A stretch of 64,000 bases of DNA from an uncultured Paracoccaceae bacterium (GCA_947503175.1 CANNCO010000003.1:441501-505500), one strand, 5' to 3'. Counted from the stretch's first letter, positions 20,220 through 29,742 are shown. Numbers and translations are program-made. Notes: generated from the letters alone by a model not told the origin.

Positions 20220-20234
20220 TAGAATAATTCTAAG
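20218..20234. promoter_or_regulatory. Irr-box / iron-control element upstream of mbfA
   Basis: CTTAGAATAATTCTAAG is a perfect 17-base palindrome with 8-base arms around one A. It carries the TTAGAA-N3-TTCTAA core of known Irr (ICE) sites in alphaproteobacteria. It lies 16 bases before the ATG of a membrane-bound ferritin gene, a known Irr target family in rhizobia. Binding by Irr is inferred, not shown. Confidence 0.8.
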
Positions 20235-20250
20235 GTAGTCGGGTTCGATC

Positions 20251-21228
20251 ATGCGCGCAATGCTGTCAGGTCGGAAGCGGTTTCACGACCTCTCCGATCA
20301 GGAAATCATAGCTCTCGCCATCTCGTCGGAAGAGGATGACGCACGAATCTATCGCGGATTCGCGCATCGCCTGCGTGCCGACTATCCATCGACGGCAGCC
20401 ATCTTCGAAGGCATGGCCGAGGAGGAAGATACGCATCGCAAACGTCTGATCGACCTCCATGTCCAGCGTTTCGGAGAGACAATCCCGCTGATCCGGCGCG
20501 AGCACGTCTCGGGATTCTACGCCCGCCGCCCGGTTTGGCTGATGGAACAGCTCCCCCTCGAAAAGATACGAGACATCGCAGGCGACATGGAGACCGAAGC
20601 CCAACGGTTTTACGAAAAGGCCGCCCAGCGCACTCAAGACGCGGACACGCGTAAGTTGCTGGGCACACTTGCTGCGGCCGAAGCAAGCCATGAAGAAAGC
20701 GCATCCGCCCTGACCGAAACACACCTGACGGACGACGCCGTTTCCCGCGAAGATCGGGACGCGCATCGGCAGTTCGTCCTGACCTGGGTACAGCCGGGAC
20801 TGGCCGGCCTTATGGACGGGTCGGTGTCCACATTGGCGCCGATCTTCGCCGCCGCTTTCGCCACTGGTGATACCTGGAACACGTTTCTTGTGGGTCTTGC
20901 CGCGTCTGTCGGCGCCGGCATTTCGATGGGCTTCACCGAAGCAGCGTCGGACGACGGGGAACTCTCAGGTCGGGGAAGCCCGCTGAAACGCGGCTTCGCA
21001 TCTGGCGTCATGACGACGCTCGGCGGTCTAGGCCACGCGCTGCCCTACCTCATCACGGATTTCTGGACCGCAACGATCACGGCGATCATTGTCGTGTTCT
21101 TCGAGCTTTGGGCAATCGCCTGGATCCAGAACCGCTATATGGAAACGCCGTTCTTCCGGGCTGCGCTTCAGGTCGTCCTCGGTGGAGGGCTGGTCCTTGG
21201 TGCCGGCATTCTCATCGGTTCCGGCTGA
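20251..21228 (+). CDS. mbfA: Membrane-bound ferritin MbfA (ferritin-like + VIT1 domains)
   Basis: The 325-residue protein joins an N-terminal ferritin-like diiron domain to a C-terminal VIT1/CCC1 iron-transporter domain. The ferritin-like part has SSEEDDARIYRG, EEEDTHRKRL and AAAEASHEES. The VIT1 part has GLMDGSVSTLAPIFAAA and several membrane helices to the end. In Bradyrhizobium and Agrobacterium MbfA exports iron, protects from iron and peroxide stress, and is repressed by Irr at low iron. The Irr-like palindrome directly upstream supports the same regulation here. A second ATG three codons in could also be the start; neither has a strong ribosome site. Confidence 0.93.
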   Translation: MRAMLSGRKRFHDLSDQEIIALAISSEEDDARIYRGFAHRLRADYPSTAAIFEGMAEEEDTHRKRLIDLHVQRFGETIPLIRREHVSGFYARRPVWLMEQLPLEKIRDIAGDMETEAQRFYEKAAQRTQDADTRKLLGTLAAAEASHEESASALTETHLTDDAVSREDRDAHRQFVLTWVQPGLAGLMDGSVSTLAPIFAAAFATGDTWNTFLVGLAASVGAGISMGFTEAASDDGELSGRGSPLKRGFASGVMTTLGGLGHALPYLITDFWTATITAIIVVFFELWAIAWIQNRYMETPFFRAALQVVLGGGLVLGAGILIGSG

Positions 21229-21579
21229 TCACAGGTTGATCGCTAGAAGCGCGCCAGCCACCACAGCTTCGACGGCAAAGAACTTCATCTTGCTGGTGTT
21301 CTGATACCCATCAGCAATGATAGAGGTGAGCCGCCCGATTGCAGCACCTGCCCAGGCAAAGCCGACCATCGCATAGCCCATTGGAGTTCCCAAAACCAAA
21401 GCGCCCACCCCAAGGCCAACAAACAATGCGCCGGAGGCCGCTCGAATCTCGGACAGACCCATCGTACTTCCCCCTGGCGCGATGTCGAGAAGCCGCATCG
21501 TATACCGGGGCGCAAGCCACCCAACGGCACCAAGCCCGATGCTGACAAGCGCTAGCAGGATATTGATCAGGTCGGCCAT
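21229..21579 (-). CDS. Small membrane protein, DUF4345-like
   Basis: The 116-residue protein contains about four hydrophobic helices (NILLALVSIGLGAVG; ALFVGLGVGALVLG; MVGFAWAGAAIGRL; VEAVVAGALLAI). The pattern SEIRAASGALFVGLG and AGAAIGRLTSIIADG matches the DUF4345 family. AAAGGATGCA precedes the ATG. Its stop is immediately adjacent to the mbfA stop in the opposite orientation. No function is known for the family. Confidence 0.75.
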   Translation of the reverse strand: MADLINILLALVSIGLGAVGWLAPRYTMRLLDIAPGGSTMGLSEIRAASGALFVGLGVGALVLGTPMGYAMVGFAWAGAAIGRLTSIIADGYQNTSKMKFFAVEAVVAGALLAINL

Positions 21580-21754
21580 TGCATCCTTTCAGGTGTCAAC
21601 TTCAATGTGTCTAATTTTGTTTACGTGCCAGATCTCCAGTCGGATCACTTTGGTTCTTCACCCTTGTTTCACGTCGTTGTAACCCTGTTTCCCCAATAGT
21701 CTGTTTGGGTTAAGCTTCCCTCAAAGCAGCATCGCGAACAACAGGCGGGCAGAA

Positions 21755-22246
21755 ATGAGCAGGTTTTTGGTGGCGGGCCTTCTGGCCGTGGTCATGGCGC
21801 TTTCAGGCTGCGCCACGAAGTTCAAGACATATGATGGGCCAGAGGTAACACGCGTCCTTGTCTACAAGGAAAGCAGACGCATGTACCTGATGCACCACGA
21901 CGCTGTGCTGCGTGTGTTTGACTTCGAGCTTGGCTTTGCCCCGGCCGGTCACAAGGTGATCGAGGGCGACGGGCGCACGCCGGAAGGCGAATACATCATC
22001 GACCGCCGCAACCCGGATTCTGACTTCCACCTGTCGATCGGAATATCCTATCCGAACGCGGATGATATAGAAGTTGCCCGGGCGCTGGGGCAAGACCCGG
22101 GAGGCGACATATTCATTCACGGCACACCGAAACTGTTCGGCGGAAGGGATGACTGGACATGGGGATGTATCGCCGTCACGAATGACGAGATGGAAGATAT
22201 CTACGCCATGGTGCAGGACGGCACACCGATCAGTATCTATCCCTGA
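21755..22246 (+). CDS. YkuD-domain (L,D-transpeptidase-like) lipoprotein
   Basis: The 163-residue product has a lipoprotein signal with lipobox MALSGC. Its YkuD/ErfK-type domain includes RTPEGEYIIDRRNP, DIFIHGTPK and WTWGCIAVTN with the catalytic Cys. It resembles the short YafK/YkuD murein hydrolase-transferase group more than full cross-linking enzymes. It would act at the periplasmic face on peptidoglycan peptides. GGCGGG precedes the ATG. The 3' end overlaps the convergent ion-channel gene by ten bases. Confidence 0.88.
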   Translation: MSRFLVAGLLAVVMALSGCATKFKTYDGPEVTRVLVYKESRRMYLMHHDAVLRVFDFELGFAPAGHKVIEGDGRTPEGEYIIDRRNPDSDFHLSIGISYPNADDIEVARALGQDPGGDIFIHGTPKLFGGRDDWTWGCIAVTNDEMEDIYAMVQDGTPISIYP

Positions 22247-23010
22247 TCGCGCACGCCCAGTCGCCGCTCGATTTCAGCCAGACGCACCAAAACCTCGTCG
22301 CGATAGGCCTCGGTCTTCTCGCCTTCTTCCACGTTATGGGCATCCTGCATCGAGTTCACGATCAGACCCACCAGCAGGTTCACGACCGCGAACGTGGTGA
22401 CCATGATAAAGGGCACGAAGAACGCCCACGCATAGGGATACACCTCCATCACCGGGCGCACGATCCCCATGGACCAGCTTTCCAGCGTCATGATCTGAAA
22501 CAGTGAATAGGCGCTTTGACCAAGCGTTCCGAACCATTCCGGGAAACTGTCCGAGAACAGCTTCGTCGCCATGACCGCACCGATATAGAAGATGATCGAC
22601 ATCAACAGGAAAACCGAACCCATCCCTGGCAAAGCGGTCACGAATCCTTCGACCACACGCCGCAGGCGCGGCGCGGCGGAAATGACCCGCAGCACCCGGA
22701 GGATCCGCAAGGCCCGCAGAACGCTGAATGTCTGCGCGCCGGGGACCAGCGCTATACCGACAATCGCGAAGTCGAACAGGTTCCAGCCCGACCGGAAAAA
22801 CCGCCCGCCATGGGCAAACAGCTTCAATGAAATCTCGACAACGAAGATCCCAAGGCAGATCCGGTCCAACAACAGGATGACGGGCCCGAACTGAGCCATC
22901 ACCGCGTCCGACGTTTCAAGCCCAAGGATCACGGCGTTGAACAGGATCACCGCAATGATTCCGTTCCGCACCGCCGGACGCTCAAGCCAGTCACCTATCG
23001 TTTCGCGCAC
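22237..23010 (-). CDS. NaChBac-type voltage-gated sodium channel
   Basis: The 257-residue protein is a single six-helix channel unit of the bacterial Nav family. S4 has arginines every third residue (LRALRILRVLRV, residues 98-109). The pore loop carries the selectivity filter TLESWS at 175-180, the signature of bacterial sodium channels such as NavSp and NaChBac. The C-terminus is a charged coiled-coil-like stretch (EVLVRLAEIERRLGV) that in the family holds the tetramer together. The GTG start directly follows the stop of an RNA methylase gene with no gap, so it is probably the last gene of that operon. Roles in motility and pH response are known for alkaliphile homologues only. Confidence 0.92.
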   Translation of the reverse strand: MRETIGDWLERPAVRNGIIAVILFNAVILGLETSDAVMAQFGPVILLLDRICLGIFVVEISLKLFAHGGRFFRSGWNLFDFAIVGIALVPGAQTFSVLRALRILRVLRVISAAPRLRRVVEGFVTALPGMGSVFLLMSIIFYIGAVMATKLFSDSFPEWFGTLGQSAYSLFQIMTLESWSMGIVRPVMEVYPYAWAFFVPFIMVTTFAVVNLLVGLIVNSMQDAHNVEEGEKTEAYRDEVLVRLAEIERRLGVRDQG

Positions 23011-24258
23011 TTATCGTCCCCTGCTCTCGTTGCCGTCCGGCATATGGCCCCGCACAAAGGCAGCTGCAAGTTCCACATGCGCACTCCAGCGGAATTGATC
23101 GACGACGCGAACGGTTTCCAACCGATATCCCGCATCAATCAGAATTCTCGCATCCCGGGCAAAGGTAGCCGGATTACATGACACCGCAGCAATGCGACCG
23201 ACCTCCGATTGCGCCAGTTCCCGCATCTGGGCTTCGGCACCTGCGCGCGGCGGATCAATGACAACCGCATCGAACCGCGCAAGTTCACCGGCAAGCAGCG
23301 GTTGTCTGAAAAGGTCTCTCGTTTCGGTGGTGACCGGTTTCAGCCCCGCTCCTTGGCGCCAGCCCCGATCAAGCGCGTCCAGCATTTCGCGCGAGTTTTC
23401 GACGGCGTGAACCTCTGACCCGGAGGCGAGGGCCAGCCCAAATGTCCCGCACCCGGCAAACAAATCGGCAATGCGTCGCGCAGACCCGACCGCCGCATGT
23501 ACTGCAGTCACAAGAGCTGTCTCGCCTTCAGGCGTTGCCTGCAGGAACGCGCCCGGCGGCGGCACAACATTCACCGTCCCAAACACGTGAACAGGAACTC
23601 GCCGTTCGACAATCACATCATCGCCCGTCGACAGTCGCGCGAGATCGGTTTTCTCTGCCAGTCCCGTAAGTTCCAGACGTTCAGGGCCACCAACTGTTCG
23701 CCCACCCTCAAAACTCAGATCCACACCCGCATCGGACGCTGTCAGAATGAACTTCATCTCGCCTTTCCGCGATCCGAGAAGACCCACAATCCTTGCGCAA
23801 GCCGGTATCGCCGCCATAAGCTGCGGCAACAGAAGGTGACACTCCGGAATCGGAACGATGGTTCCCGAAGCACGGCCATGAAACCCAACCACAACCCCGG
23901 ACTTCAAACGCCGCGCCGACAGAACCGCCCGCCGCCGCGACCGGGGCGGCGACGTATCTGGTCCATCCACCAGAGCGTCGATCCCTTGCGCCTGCAGGGC
24001 GCGCACCACCACTTCCCTTTTCCAGTTTGCAACGAAGTCATCGCTCGCATGCATCAGCGCGCAGCCACCACACGCTTTGTAATGCGGACAGGGCGCACGA
24101 ACGCGATCCGGCGAGGGCATAAGAAACCTTGGTGACGCTATCCGACCATCGATCACATCGCCATCGACCATCTCACCCGGCAGTGCACGCGCCACATAGA
24201 CCGGGCCATCAGCGATCCCCTCACCCTTGTGGCCCAAACGCGTGACAGCAAGGCTCAC
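23011..24258 (-). CDS. TrmA/RlmD-family RNA 5-methyluridine methyltransferase
   Basis: The 415-residue protein has a cysteine cluster for a 4Fe-4S centre (CPHYKACGGCALMH near residues 57-70). The SAM motif is ADLFAGCGTFGLAL and the C-terminal catalytic Cys motif is VSCNPATFARD. These define the RlmC/RlmD/TrmA group that methylates uridine C5 in 23S rRNA or tRNA. A short TRAM-like N-terminal region is present (GEGIADGPVYVARALPGE). The GTG start overlaps the upstream ABC exporter stop (GTGA). Which uridine it modifies is not visible. Confidence 0.92.
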   Translation of the reverse strand: MSLAVTRLGHKGEGIADGPVYVARALPGEMVDGDVIDGRIASPRFLMPSPDRVRAPCPHYKACGGCALMHASDDFVANWKREVVVRALQAQGIDALVDGPDTSPPRSRRRAVLSARRLKSGVVVGFHGRASGTIVPIPECHLLLPQLMAAIPACARIVGLLGSRKGEMKFILTASDAGVDLSFEGGRTVGGPERLELTGLAEKTDLARLSTGDDVIVERRVPVHVFGTVNVVPPPGAFLQATPEGETALVTAVHAAVGSARRIADLFAGCGTFGLALASGSEVHAVENSREMLDALDRGWRQGAGLKPVTTETRDLFRQPLLAGELARFDAVVIDPPRAGAEAQMRELAQSEVGRIAAVSCNPATFARDARILIDAGYRLETVRVVDQFRWSAHVELAAAFVRGHMPDGNESRGR

Positions 24259-26084
24259 TCGGCGGCCTCTTGTGACTCGAGAAATCCACCGGACTGCCGG
24301 TTCCAGAACCGCGCATACAGCCCGCCTTGGGCCAGCAGCACGTCATGGGTGCCTTCTTCGACGATATGCCCTTGATCCAGTACGACGATGCGATCCATAT
24401 GCGACAGCGTCGACAAACGGTGCGCGATGGCCAGAACCGTCTTGCCCTCCATCACACGCTCCAGCGCGGTCTGAATCGACGCTTCAACCTCACTGTCCAG
24501 GGCACTTGTCGCCTCGTCCAGCACCAGAAACGGTGCATCCTTCAGAATAGCTCGGGCCAAGGCAATCCGCTGCCGTTGTCCGCCTGAAAGCTTGACCCCA
24601 CGCTCGCCCAGATGCGCATCATACCCCGTCCGGCCTCGATGATCCTTCAGCCCCAAAATGAAGTCATGTGCCTCGGCGCGTTTTGCCGCCGCGATCATCT
24701 CATCCTCCGAAGCATCCGGACGGCCGTAAAGAATGTTCTCGCGCGCGGAACGGTTAAACATTGCCGTCTCCTGCGTCACCATCCCGATGGCACGACGCAG
24801 GCTCTCCTGACTGACGTCGCGAATATCTTGCCCACCAATGCTGATCCGCCCCGCCTCGGGGTCGTAGAACCTCAGCAAAAGAGCAACGAGTGTCGACTTC
24901 CCCGCTCCAGACGCGCCGACAATTCCCAGCTTCTCACCGGCAGCAACGTCCAGGTTGATCCGCTCAACACCACCCGTCTCGCGGCCATAGGCAAAGTCCA
25001 CATCGTCGAACCTGATCTCACCTGCTTCGCTCAGCTCCTTTGCATCGTCGGCATCGGGCAGCCTGTCCCTTCGCGCGAGCGTCCGCATGCCATCCTCGAC
25101 CTCGCCCACATTCGAATAGATCGCCATGAGCGTGAAACTGACCCAGCCGGTCATCTGGGCAATCCGGATCGAAACAGCGCCCGCTGCAGCTATGTCGCCG
25201 GGCGTCGTCACGCCGCGGGTCCACAAAACCAAGGTTCCGCCGATCAGCAGAACGGGAAGTGTTCCCGCTAGCGTCATAAGCGAAAACCGAAACCATGCGG
25301 CGGTATAGCCAAAATCCAACGCCCGTCTTCGAAACGTCTCCATCGCACCGAGCGCGGCTCGGTCCTCGTGATCGGCCAGCGCAAACAGCTTCACCGTCTT
25401 GATGTTGGTAATCGTATCCACCACCTGACCCGACACCATGGCCCGCGCCCCTGCCCGCGCAGCCGACCTCTTGCGGACTTCCGGCAAAAAGAACCGGATC
25501 AGCGCAAAATAGAAAACCAGCCAGACCGCAAGACTCAATGCCACGCGCCAGTCAATCGAGGTCAGAAGCAGTACCGAACCGATCAACGTCGCCAGTGCAA
25601 AGGCGACCACATTGATCAACTCGCTGGCGATATCGGTAATGGCCCGCGACGTCTGCATCTGCTTCTGCGCCAGCCGACCGGCAAAGTCGTCATCGAAGAA
25701 TGTCACTGACTGACCCAGCGTCCATCGATTGAGCCGCGACAGAACCAGCGGATTCAGATTTGGCATGACTACAATCGAGTTCGCCGCCGAACTCAGCCCG
25801 AAAGCCAAAGGCCGGACCACAACGAAAAACAGGACGAATCCGGTCAAGAGAAGCCAGTTCTCCGCAAAAAACGCCACCGGCCCTTCGGCCACCGCCCGGT
25901 CGATCACGGCACCAAGAATGAAGGCGGTGACCACCTCAAGTGTTCCTGCAAGCGCCGAAAACAGCGCAGCCAGAAGCAGCACGGGCACCGTACCGTGCAG
26001 TGACCAGCGAAAGAATGCGCCCAGAGTCTCGGGCGGCGGGCCGTCCGCGGGCTGAAACGCATCAATCCAGTTGCCGGGGTTCAT
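24255..26084 (-). CDS. ABC exporter half-transporter (membrane + ATPase), first of pair
   Basis: The 609-residue protein has an N-terminal six-helix exporter domain, about residues 25-330. A C-terminal ATPase follows with Walker A GASGAGKSTL, signature LSGGQRQRIALARA and Walker B FLVLDEATSALDSE. Family members export lipids, drugs or peptides as dimers. It overlaps the paralogous gene at 26081 by four bases (ATGA), and both end in a similar ...QGGLYARFW..RQSGGF tail, so a heterodimeric exporter is likely. Substrate is unknown. Confidence 0.93.
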   Translation of the reverse strand: MNPGNWIDAFQPADGPPPETLGAFFRWSLHGTVPVLLLAALFSALAGTLEVVTAFILGAVIDRAVAEGPVAFFAENWLLLTGFVLFFVVVRPLAFGLSSAANSIVVMPNLNPLVLSRLNRWTLGQSVTFFDDDFAGRLAQKQMQTSRAITDIASELINVVAFALATLIGSVLLLTSIDWRVALSLAVWLVFYFALIRFFLPEVRKRSAARAGARAMVSGQVVDTITNIKTVKLFALADHEDRAALGAMETFRRRALDFGYTAAWFRFSLMTLAGTLPVLLIGGTLVLWTRGVTTPGDIAAAGAVSIRIAQMTGWVSFTLMAIYSNVGEVEDGMRTLARRDRLPDADDAKELSEAGEIRFDDVDFAYGRETGGVERINLDVAAGEKLGIVGASGAGKSTLVALLLRFYDPEAGRISIGGQDIRDVSQESLRRAIGMVTQETAMFNRSARENILYGRPDASEDEMIAAAKRAEAHDFILGLKDHRGRTGYDAHLGERGVKLSGGQRQRIALARAILKDAPFLVLDEATSALDSEVEASIQTALERVMEGKTVLAIAHRLSTLSHMDRIVVLDQGHIVEEGTHDVLLAQGGLYARFWNRQSGGFLESQEAAE

Positions 26085-27925
26085 TCTGCGGCCTCGACGG
26101 TTCCGATGAACCCGCCCGACTGACGCTCCCAGAAGCGGGCGTATAGCCCGCCTTGCGCCAGGAGTTCGCTATGACTTCCCTCTTCGGCAATATGCCCGCC
26201 ATCCATGACCAGAATGCGGTCCATCCGGCTGATCGTCGACAGACGGTGCGCAATGGCGATCACCGTCTTGCCTTCCATGATGCCGTAAAGCGTATCCTGA
26301 ATGGCCGCCTCAACCTCGCTATCAAGGGCGCTCGTCGCCTCATCCAGCACAAGGATCGGCGCGTTTTTCAGGATCACCCGTGCCAGGGCGATCCGCTGAC
26401 GCTGGCCCCCCGAAAGCTTCACACCCCGTTCGCCCACCTGCGCGTCATAGCCGCGCCGTCCCTCGGAATCCTCAAGCTCCAGGATGAACTCATGCGCCTG
26501 CGCCCGTTCGGCGGCCGCGACCATTTCCTCTTCGCTGGCCTCCGGCCGGCCATAAAGAATGTTGTCGCGGATCGACCGGTGCAACAGCGACGAATCCTGC
26601 TGAACCATTCCGATATTCTTCCGCAGGCTCTGCTGCGTAACCTCGGTAATGTCCTGACCGTCAATGGAAATCTGGCCCTTGTCGGCATCGTAGAACCGCA
26701 ACAGTAGCTTCACGAGCGTCGATTTCCCGGCACCGGACCGCCCGATCAACCCGACCTTTTCACCCGACCGGATCGTCAAATCGATCTTCTCGATACCGCC
26801 GGCGCCGCGACCATAGTGATGGCCCAGTTCCGTCAACTCGATCTCGCCGTCGCTCAGGACCAGCGCTTTCGCATCGGGCTTGTCGACAAGCGTGATCGGC
26901 TGCGCAATCGTCTCCATCCCCTCGGAAATCACACCGAGGTTTCTGAAAAAGCTCGTCAGCGCCCACATGATCCATCCGGTCATCGCGTTCAGACGCAGGG
27001 CAACCGCTGTCGCCGCGGCCACGACGCCGACCGACGCAGACCCGATCGTCCACAACCAGATAGCCCAGCCAACACATCCGATGATCAGCAAACCGTTCAG
27101 GAACGTCAGGACGACATCCATGATCGTATAGATCCGCATTTCGGCCTGAAACGTCTGGCGTGAGCGTTCGATTGCCTCATGGGCATAGTCCATCTCGCGG
27201 TCATGATGTGCGAACATCTTGACCGAGTGGATATTCGTATAGCTGTCAACGACCCGACCGGTGACAGCACTGCGCGCGTCCGATGCTTCTTTCGACGCCG
27301 GACCAACCCGCGTTGTCGTCCACCATACCAGAATCCCGTAAAGCCCGACCCAAATCACAAGCGGGATCGCAAGCCTTGGGTCACCCTGCGAAAGCAACAC
27401 AGCCGCCCCGACGAAATAGGCGATTGAAAACGTCATCGCGTCGAAGACCTGAAAAACAGCTTCCCCCGCTGCAGGCGGCGTCTGCATGATCCTGTTCGCT
27501 ATACGCCCGGCAAAATCGTTCTCGAACCAACCCACGGACTGGCGAAGGACATGCCGGTGCGCCCGCCAGCGGATAAGCGTGCCAAAGTTCGGCATGATCG
27601 TGTTGTTCAACAGCAGGACATCCAACGCCTGCAACAATGGCCGCAGGATCAGGATGAAGATCGCGACAAGGATAAGCTCGGTCCCGTGCTGCGCCCACAT
27701 CTCCGCCGGCCCACTCTCCGACAGAATGTCCACGACCCGGCCCATATAGGCGATCAGCCAGATCTCCACGACCGCCACGACAACAGACATCACGCCCGCG
27801 ACCCAGAACACGCCAGTGAACGGGCGGGCATAGTCTCTCATAAACGGCCAGAGACGCGTCGGCGGCCGGTCGTTATCCTCGTACTTAACGTACGGGTCGA
27901 CCAGGTTTTCAAAAAAGCGGAACAC
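26081..27925 (-). CDS. ABC exporter half-transporter, second of pair
   Basis: The 614-residue product has the same plan as its downstream neighbour: a six-helix membrane domain, then an ATPase with GRSGAGKSTLVKLLLRF, LSGGQRQRIALARV and ILVLDEATSALDSE. Both ATPase sites look intact, so this is not the degenerate-site type of heterodimer. It starts with GTG, preceded by AAAGG. It opens the four-gene run exporter-exporter-RNA methylase-sodium channel; lysE on the same strand ends 43 bases upstream of it. Confidence 0.93.
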   Translation of the reverse strand: MFRFFENLVDPYVKYEDNDRPPTRLWPFMRDYARPFTGVFWVAGVMSVVVAVVEIWLIAYMGRVVDILSESGPAEMWAQHGTELILVAIFILILRPLLQALDVLLLNNTIMPNFGTLIRWRAHRHVLRQSVGWFENDFAGRIANRIMQTPPAAGEAVFQVFDAMTFSIAYFVGAAVLLSQGDPRLAIPLVIWVGLYGILVWWTTTRVGPASKEASDARSAVTGRVVDSYTNIHSVKMFAHHDREMDYAHEAIERSRQTFQAEMRIYTIMDVVLTFLNGLLIIGCVGWAIWLWTIGSASVGVVAAATAVALRLNAMTGWIMWALTSFFRNLGVISEGMETIAQPITLVDKPDAKALVLSDGEIELTELGHHYGRGAGGIEKIDLTIRSGEKVGLIGRSGAGKSTLVKLLLRFYDADKGQISIDGQDITEVTQQSLRKNIGMVQQDSSLLHRSIRDNILYGRPEASEEEMVAAAERAQAHEFILELEDSEGRRGYDAQVGERGVKLSGGQRQRIALARVILKNAPILVLDEATSALDSEVEAAIQDTLYGIMEGKTVIAIAHRLSTISRMDRILVMDGGHIAEEGSHSELLAQGGLYARFWERQSGGFIGTVEAAE

Positions 27926-27968
27926 CGGGGAGCCTTTCAGCTATGCCAGCCATATAGCCCGGATTTCG

Positions 27969-28553
27969 CTACAGGAAAACCATTGCCCCTGAAATTCCCA
28001 GAAACACCGCCATCCCGCGCATGAACACCTTCCAGACCGGTGGGCTGGACAACAGATATGACAATAAACTTCCAGCAAAACTCCAGAACAGGCAGACGAA
28101 CAGGTTGATGCCCGAAAACGCGCTCGCCAGCCGCGCGGCTTCTTGACCGGGCGGTAATCCGATCGCGTACCCGGACGACGCCGCCAGGGCGACCGCCCAG
28201 ATCTTCGGGTTCACCCACTGGAACAGAACCGCCTCTACCAGCGTGAAGGGCCGGTCCCGCCCCTCGGATCGTGCGGCGCGGGTCGATGTCCAAAGCTTCC
28301 ATGCCATCCAGAGGATCCAAGCGAACGCCCCGCATTTCAGTGCAAACTCCAGCCCCGGACGCGCGGCCAGAACTGCGCCGATGCCAAGCCCCGTCAACGC
28401 AGCGATAACCCCGACCCCAAGTGCGACGCCAAGAACATGCGGCACTGTTCGTCGGAATCCGAACCGCGCTCCGCTCGCCGTAAGCAGGATGACGTTCGGA
28501 CCGGGCGAAAACAGACCGGCAAAAACGAATGCATATAGTGGATCGAACTCCAT
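27969..28553 (-). CDS. LysE-family amino-acid exporter
   Basis: The 194-residue membrane protein has the LysE/RhtB hallmark FAGLFSPGPNVILLTASGARFG near the N-terminus, with about six hydrophobic helices. LysE proteins export amino acids or related metabolites. The ATG at 28553 (MEFDPLYAF) is preferred over one five codons upstream. It lies between cca and an ABC exporter pair on the same strand. Substrate is not predictable. Confidence 0.9.
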   Translation of the reverse strand: MEFDPLYAFVFAGLFSPGPNVILLTASGARFGFRRTVPHVLGVALGVGVIAALTGLGIGAVLAARPGLEFALKCGAFAWILWMAWKLWTSTRAARSEGRDRPFTLVEAVLFQWVNPKIWAVALAASSGYAIGLPPGQEAARLASAFSGINLFVCLFWSFAGSLLSYLLSSPPVWKVFMRGMAVFLGISGAMVFL

Positions 28554-28584
28554 GGCCCGCTCAGACACGAAAAGGCCAGGGCCT

Positions 28585-29742
28585 TCAATCCTTCAAAAGG
28601 GCGTCGCGCGTCAAAGAGAACTCCGATTCGATCCAGCGGGCTTCCAACTCCGCCAGCTTGCGCCCCAATGCAGGACCACGAAACTCCGGCATCAGATCGG
28701 CTGCCTTCACTGGAAACTTCGCTTCGGCTCCAAGAGCCGCCATGGCAAAGTCCTTCTGTCCGACGCCCGACTCGGTCATTGCGGCCCGCAACAACAAGGC
28801 ATCAGTGGCAGGCTTCCGGCCCATCTTGTAACCAAGCGTCTGCGGCCCATCCAGAGACTCGACCCCGGCGCGCAGAAGCTGCAACGTTTTTTCCTCCTTC
28901 CGGGACAGGCGCAGGCGCGTAACCGCGTCAGCGCTACCCAATGCACAAAGCCTCCGGACAGAGTCCGGTGCGACAGAGTTCGCCTCTTCCAGATACGCAA
29001 GCGGTGCAATTGCCATCGGGTCCGCACCCGGAAGAACCTTTGCCAACGTCCCGGTTGCGGCCATCGCAGCAAGAGCAGGTGCGGGGTTGGGCGCAGCAAG
29101 CAGGCGCATGATCTCATGGGTGATACGTTCCGACGAAACAGACTCTAATCCAGCCAAATTCTCGGAAATCGCTGAAAGAGCGTCCCGGTCAGGGCCCTGA
29201 TCCGAAGCCCCATACCAGGCATAGAACCGAAAGAACCGAAGGATACGCAGATAGTCCTCGCGAATACGCGCCTCGGTATCATCGATAAAAAGGATGCGAC
29301 CGTTATCAAGATCCCCCAACCCACTACCCAGCGGGTCCAGTACCGTCCCATCCGCCTCGGCATAAAGCGCGTTCATCGTGAAATCCCGGCGCCGGGCGTC
29401 ATCAGCAATATCACGCGAGTAGGCGACAACAGCGCGCCGCCCATCTGTTTCGATGTCCCGCCGGAACGTCGTGATCTCAAAGGCGCGGTCTCGGGTCACC
29501 ACGGTCACCGTTCCATGGTCGATCCCGGTCGGCACAGCCCGGAATCCCGCCGCCTCGGCCAACTGCGTTACCCTCTCCGGCACGGCATCGGTTGATATAT
29601 CGATGTCCGAAACCGGCCTGCCCAGCAGCGCATCCCTGACACAGCCGCCGACAAAAAGCGCCCTATGACCGGAACTCGCCAGAACCGCCATCACCGATTG
29701 TGTCTGTGGATCCGAGACCCAGTTGCCAGAAATACGGCTCAC
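28585..29742 (-). CDS. cca: CCA tRNA nucleotidyltransferase
   Basis: The 385-residue enzyme adds or repairs the CCA end of tRNA. The nucleotidyltransferase core reads FVGGCVRDALLGRPVSDIDIST. RRRDFTMNALYAEADG and EDYLRILRFFRFYAWYG follow in the order of the class II family. The GTG start at 29742 overlaps the stop of the NUDIX gene as GTGA; a longer reading to 29847 would lie inside that gene and is rejected. In some bacteria this protein type only adds A or CC; that cannot be told here. Confidence 0.95.
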   Translation of the reverse strand: MSRISGNWVSDPQTQSVMAVLASSGHRALFVGGCVRDALLGRPVSDIDISTDAVPERVTQLAEAAGFRAVPTGIDHGTVTVVTRDRAFEITTFRRDIETDGRRAVVAYSRDIADDARRRDFTMNALYAEADGTVLDPLGSGLGDLDNGRILFIDDTEARIREDYLRILRFFRFYAWYGASDQGPDRDALSAISENLAGLESVSSERITHEIMRLLAAPNPAPALAAMAATGTLAKVLPGADPMAIAPLAYLEEANSVAPDSVRRLCALGSADAVTRLRLSRKEEKTLQLLRAGVESLDGPQTLGYKMGRKPATDALLLRAAMTESGVGQKDFAMAALGAEAKFPVKAADLMPEFRGPALGRKLAELEARWIESEFSLTRDALLKD

